Shown here: piece after piece, positions 60,256 through 64,000 of the stretch | Numbering within the stretch: the first letter of the stretch is position 1 | Layout of the letters: each line of letters opens with the position of its first letter | Source of the DNA: Amylostereum areolatum | Taxonomy: Eukaryota; Basidiomycota; Agaricomycetes; Russulales; Stereaceae | DNA: 64,000 bases | Reading direction: 5' to 3' | Assembly (NCBI GenBank): GCA_012932865.1 | Contig: SAXG01000001.1 | Location: 1,787,693-1,851,692 of the forward strand | Notes under the pieces: generated by a model | What the model saw: the letters and a program-made list of their open reading frames with translations, nothing else | Told to the model about the DNA's origin: nothing | Database searches by the model: none | Program-made: the position numbers and the translations under genes

Positions 60256-60815
60256 ATGTCCCTCCACCTCCTTCGCTCCTTGCAGCTATCGGCCAGATCC
60301 CTTTCCAGTTTTAAACGCGCCATAATGACTACATCGTCAGCCTCACCTTGCTGTCAAGCCGGTCGAGACCGCTATTCAGTCCAAAGTCCGTTCTGTAACT
60401 CCCAACTTGAGCGCGTCGTTCATTCACTGTCGTCCAGCTCGAATCTCTGCTGCAACCATCCGAACTCAAGATCACAAATGACTCGTGGCAGCATAGACAT
60501 CATGCTCCAATGCAGTGCGCAGGACGGTGGCAGTGGCGAAACCCGTACGTCCGTCTCAGTTGGGCCCTGTACCTCGCAATGATTATATCGTTCTTGGAGA
60601 TTTTTCCGTTCAAGTCGTCTCTCAGGCCTTCGCTGGAAAGGTGATTTATCTGATTTGTTGACGTAAAGTATGTGCTCACGGTAGGGCAGTCAACTATGCA
60701 AAGACACCGCATGATCTACTCGGCGCTCTCTGAAGAGTTTCAGAACGGTCTCCATGCCTTATCTCTCACAACGAAAACCCAGGAGGAGATGACCAGGTTG
60801 GCGGGCGACCCTTGA
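60256..60815 (+). CDS. BOL1: BolA-like protein, probably mitochondrial, with apparent one-base insertions
   Basis: BolA proteins partner monothiol glutaredoxins in delivering iron-sulfur clusters. The first 23 residues (MSLHLLRSLQLSARSLSSFK) are basic, Ser/Leu-rich and acid-free, as in a mitochondrial presequence. Family blocks follow: VETAIQSKVRS, LLQPSELKITNDSWQHRHHAPM, GGSGETHFSVQVVSQAFAGK, and STMQRHRMIYSALSEEFQN with HALSLTTKTQEEM. Introns join S-LES, GET-HFS and AGK-STMQ with normal borders. Two frame breaks remain: one before VETAIQ (60345-60360) and one after HHAPM (60510-60518). Each is repaired by dropping one base. The stop TGA is at 60813-60815. The closest yeast equivalent is Bol1; Bol3 is possible. 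Confidence 0.8.
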
Positions 60816-62058
60816 AAGATATCTTGCAAGCTTTCTAGACTGTATGTTCTCCTACGTCATATTCACCATTCTCTAAAACCCGTGGCTCCAGATCCTTTGC
60901 CTTACTCCTTGATAGTCGAATGCCAATTCAATACGTAGAAATATGATGGCAAAACGCCCTCCCTCATCCATCGGCCTCTCCACTCCTCGCACAGCATTGG
61001 TCCGCAAAGTGCCTAGGTCAATTCATTGACTGGACCCACACGAAGGGTATTTTACTCCTCATCAGTTCTTGATCCTCTGAGCGCAGCTTTTAAACGCGGC
61101 TCCGGAGTCGAGCCACGGCGTGCAGCTCTACTGGGATATCGTGGGGTCCTGTTTGACTAGACCTAGTTCTGCCATCCTCTCGTCATAATCCCAAGTTGAT
61201 CGCCCAAACATCGCCACCCAAGTGGTAAACAACAGGATCTGATCGGAGTCGTCAATTCTGATTGTCAAAAGTGTTGTCCTACCCCGCATGCTTTGTGGGC
61301 AAACTTTGCAACGATCACCGCCTTTTCATTCTTGCATCGATCCGCCGCACCGATCGAGACCTTCTGTGAACTCGCGACGACTACGGTATACATGCTTGAG
61401 CGCAGGCCAACCTCGCCAGCTTCAAGATTCAGTATCCAATCCCCATGTTGAACAGCATCCCTGATATCACAGACAGACATTTGAAGATTACCGAGACACC
61501 GATCTCAGAGGCCAGAAGGCGAGTTAAACTCTTGATCTCGGGAACGTCTCCTGCTGATGCCCGTCACTAGCCGCGACCGAAAGGACCGAATGGATGCTTG
61601 TTGTTGCCCGATCGCGAACGGGGTGCACACCCGTGTTGAAAGCATCACCAACCGATGGATGCGAGCCAAAAGCCAGTGCAACCCGCACGTCTCGGATGAG
61701 GTGTGCCACGCATGTTAACCCACCACAGACATCACGCAACCGGTAATTGAAACCGGAATCCTCCAACTCTAAGGTGAGAGACTTCTTGCTATGTTGGATC
61801 ACTCGTGCCCTGGCGTCATCACTACAGACGTTTCGACTTTTCTGCGACGCGCGGCGGTCCTTGTTCTTTTTTGGACCATAACAGTGCCACGTTCTGTTCA
61901 CGATCTTCTACTGCCCGTTGATGGTAAAACTGCGGCGACATGGTCACTCCGGATACGTGCAGCTTCCTCGGCAGCGCCTGCGCACTAAAGTACATATATC
62001 CAACGGATGGATTGTGGCATCCCTTACCCCTCGACCCCTCTCATCATCTTGCCCTGCC
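60816..62058. other. Gene-poor region before the second zinc-finger gene
   Basis: Two minus-strand frames stand out: 61265-61480 (71 codons, MSVCDIRDAVQHGDWILNLE) and 61524-61901 (125 codons, with LTLELEDSGFNYRLRDVCGG). They might be exons of one unrecognised gene, but no convincing splice link was found. The promoter of the downstream gene lies at the right end. Confidence 0.4.
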
Positions 62059-63153
62059 ATGTCTTACCACTCTAACCACCCTGATAGATCCGAGCGCGAG
62101 TCTCAGCGACCCACTCTCCCCCACATCCGCGAATTGTTTGGTCGTGAGTGCTCGATGCTCTTGTGGTGGCCTGTCTAATCACTCGAAATCACCTGTAGAC
62201 GAGCTATCCCAGTCACCCCACTCTCGTGGTGGCGCTCCCCCGGCCTTTACTCGTTCCCCGGGCTCCTCTCCTTCCGCTCCATTCAGCCAACTTTCCCTAC
62301 GTCCCGAGGACCCTTCCGCATACGTCGGCGAGCGTTATCAATCGCGGTTTCCGCCAGCACCGACCCCATATGGACAAGTGCACCCGTTAGCATCGCAAGG
62401 TCGCTCGCGCACGCCGTCTGTCTCTGCCGACCAGTCTCGTCAACAGCAACTATCGCCCTCACCACCAATGCACCGCGACCGCTCCGCCTCTAATCCGACG
62501 TCATACCCGTACACATACGCCCCTGATGCCAATACTGGACACTGGGCGCACCCGCATCATAGAACCCATCAAGGAGAGCCGACCCACGTTTACCAACCTG
62601 GCCAACCATCCGGGTTGGTACAAGCGGCGCCGATGGCAGGTGGATCTGCGACATATCCTTATGGTGCCCCCGGGTATGGTACGCGCGAAGTCGTATTGAA
62701 CCCCGCGACTGGCTCGATGGACCAGTCTACCTCGTCTCGGTATGAGTGCAGCTACTGTGGCAAGGGCTTCACGCGACCAAGCAGCCTCAGGGTGCGTGTG
62801 CGCAGCTGACTCAGCGCCTGGAGTCACTCTAACATCAACGTATCTTTCAGATACATCTACACAGCCATACAGGCGAAAGACGTGAGTGCCATACCGCCCT
62901 CAATATTTCCCAGGGCCAGTAATCGCCGTTGTGCCCGTTCCCAGGCTGATGATCTTTTCTTGACCCAGCCTACGCGTGTACCTTCGAAGGATGTGATCGC
63001 ACTTTCAGCGTGCAGAGCAACATGCGCAGACATGCGCGCACGCACACGCAGGGCAGCCATGCTCCCGATGTGTCTGAAGAGGATGAGAGTCCCAACGAAG
63101 CCTCTCCCCAGCCATCGGGATCTGGCTCTGGACGCAGGACGTCCTCTGGCTGA
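62059..63153 (+). CDS. C2H2 zinc-finger transcription factor, two fingers
   Basis: Exon 1 gives MSYHSNHPDRSERESQRPTL and joins across a GTGAGT intron as ELFG-HELSQSP. A long Ser/Pro/Tyr-rich region follows (PAFTRSPGSSPSAPFSQLSL). Finger 1 is YECSYCGKGFTRPSSLR, completed across an intron by IHLHSHTGER. Finger 2, after another intron, is YACTFEGCDRTFSVQSNMRR and HARTH (C-x4-C-x12-H-x3-H). The linker TGER-P is typical of C2H2 arrays. The protein ends in an acidic/Ser tail (EEDESPNEASPQ), and the TGA is at 63151-63153. It is a nuclear regulator; the targets are unknown. Confidence 0.85.
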
Positions 63154-64000
63154 TTGCCTATCGCGCTCGGCCATCTACACGTTGTTCTCCTGGATATTGG
63201 CCATGGCACCTTCGCACCGCTACTGTACCTCAAGGCTGGACAGATGCACGAGGCGAACCCACGGGTTTCACGGACTTCCACCACTCCTAATCACGGACCG
63301 TACGCTAGCGTGGACGTCCGGCCATGCTCTTCCTGCGTGCACTTCTTCGTGGTCACCAGTCATCGCCACGTTTCGTCTTTTCTGTTTATTGCAACATCTA
63401 TTTATGCTCATCGGAACGCGGTATTTATTCTCACTTCATTCGCATTCCCACCATGGACGGACAGGACTTGCTCATCTCTACGTATAATAAACCCACGCAT
63501 CGGATCCCGCACTGTAAACCAGGACTTCGAACTGCCATCGTCATCACATGTTGTACACCTACCTACCCGTCGTCGTCGCCGTCGTCGTACTGCTATCGCT
63601 ACTCTAGTTACCTACCTTCCCCCCTTCTTTGTAGCACCTTCTGCGTCGCTCGTGTCTTTTTACTTACTTATGCTGTAGTTCTACCCTCGTGGTTGTATTC
63701 CATTACGTCGTCTTCTGTCATACTTTAGTCACCCCTAGATAAGAAATATATATTCCATCGACGCCTTACCGTTAAGGGCCTTCAGTACATTCAGTTACGG
63801 CCCTTATTACCTGAAGTCATACATCACTCTTTGTTGGAGGACTTCTCTCCGTCATCCTCATAGCCTCTCGGACTTGCATGCATACTGCAGTATCGATATT
63901 GACATCACACTGCCTAAATCGCATCGGCAATGATCGTCGGGCTCGTCGGAAAACGTAGGGCCCACTGCTTGCATCTGCATTGATATCTTTGAAGGATCTG
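63154..64000. other. 3' flank of the zinc-finger gene
   Basis: Pyrimidine-rich DNA with ATAA runs near 63485 and 63740 that could serve as polyadenylation signals, and a CGTCGT microsatellite around 63570-63590. No gene is supported. Confidence 0.4.

Overview
The window is nuclear DNA of a filamentous fungus, most likely a basidiomycete (Agaricomycetes-like). The evidence is many GT-AG introns of about 47-75 nt with CTGAC/CTAAC-like branch sites, tightly packed and often divergently paired housekeeping genes, a Zn2Cys6 regulator, a MAPKK, a choline-transporter-like PNS1, and an SCT1/GPT2-type acyltransferase. There are no operons, rRNA genes, CRISPR arrays or phage features. The order or genus cannot be read from the sequence alone.

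Layout. 1-4196 holds no gene I can support, only a short 19-bp tandem array. 4197-26727 is a dense block: a two-domain amidohydrolase (+), TRM44 tRNA methyltransferase (+), PEX5 (-), ETF alpha (+), an FAD monooxygenase (-), the PSMG2 proteasome chaperone (+), RRP12 (-) and a glycerol-phosphate acyltransferase (+). PEX5/ETFA and RRP12/acyltransferase share intergenic promoters of 169 and 213 bp. Between the amidohydrolase and TRM44 is a gene-poor stretch with a duplicated hairpin whose two copies covary, a G-rich tract and a possible small gene behind a TATA box. 26960-35361 carries a four-TM claudin-like protein with a 2.56-kb intron, PNS1 and a PP2C phosphatase, all on the minus strand. 35362-53828 is sparser: a Zn2Cys6 factor, a MAPKK, an intron-containing tRNA-Leu, a broken gene carrying a 1.8-kb insertion, a small two-intron gene, NAA50 and a C2H2/C2HC factor. 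53829-63153 holds DNA ligase I, an unrecognised gene, a mitochondrial BolA-like protein and a second C2H2 factor.

The most unusual structure is a pair of almost identical 1.8-kb segments (27768-29572 and 45103-46905). The first lies within the oversized intron of the four-TM gene and contains a 504-bp hAT-type MITE with an 8-bp target duplication. The second begins inside that MITE and sits in another gene. Joining the gene sequence across the insertion restores an open frame. This looks like a templated copy of intron DNA pasted into a new site, rather than simple transposition.

A caution: several conserved genes (PP2C, BolA, NAA50) each need one extra nucleotide skipped to keep the family's reading frame. 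Residual single-base insertion errors in the assembly are the simplest cause. All exon boundaries were assigned by eye from splice signals and protein family knowledge, and nothing was searched against a database.
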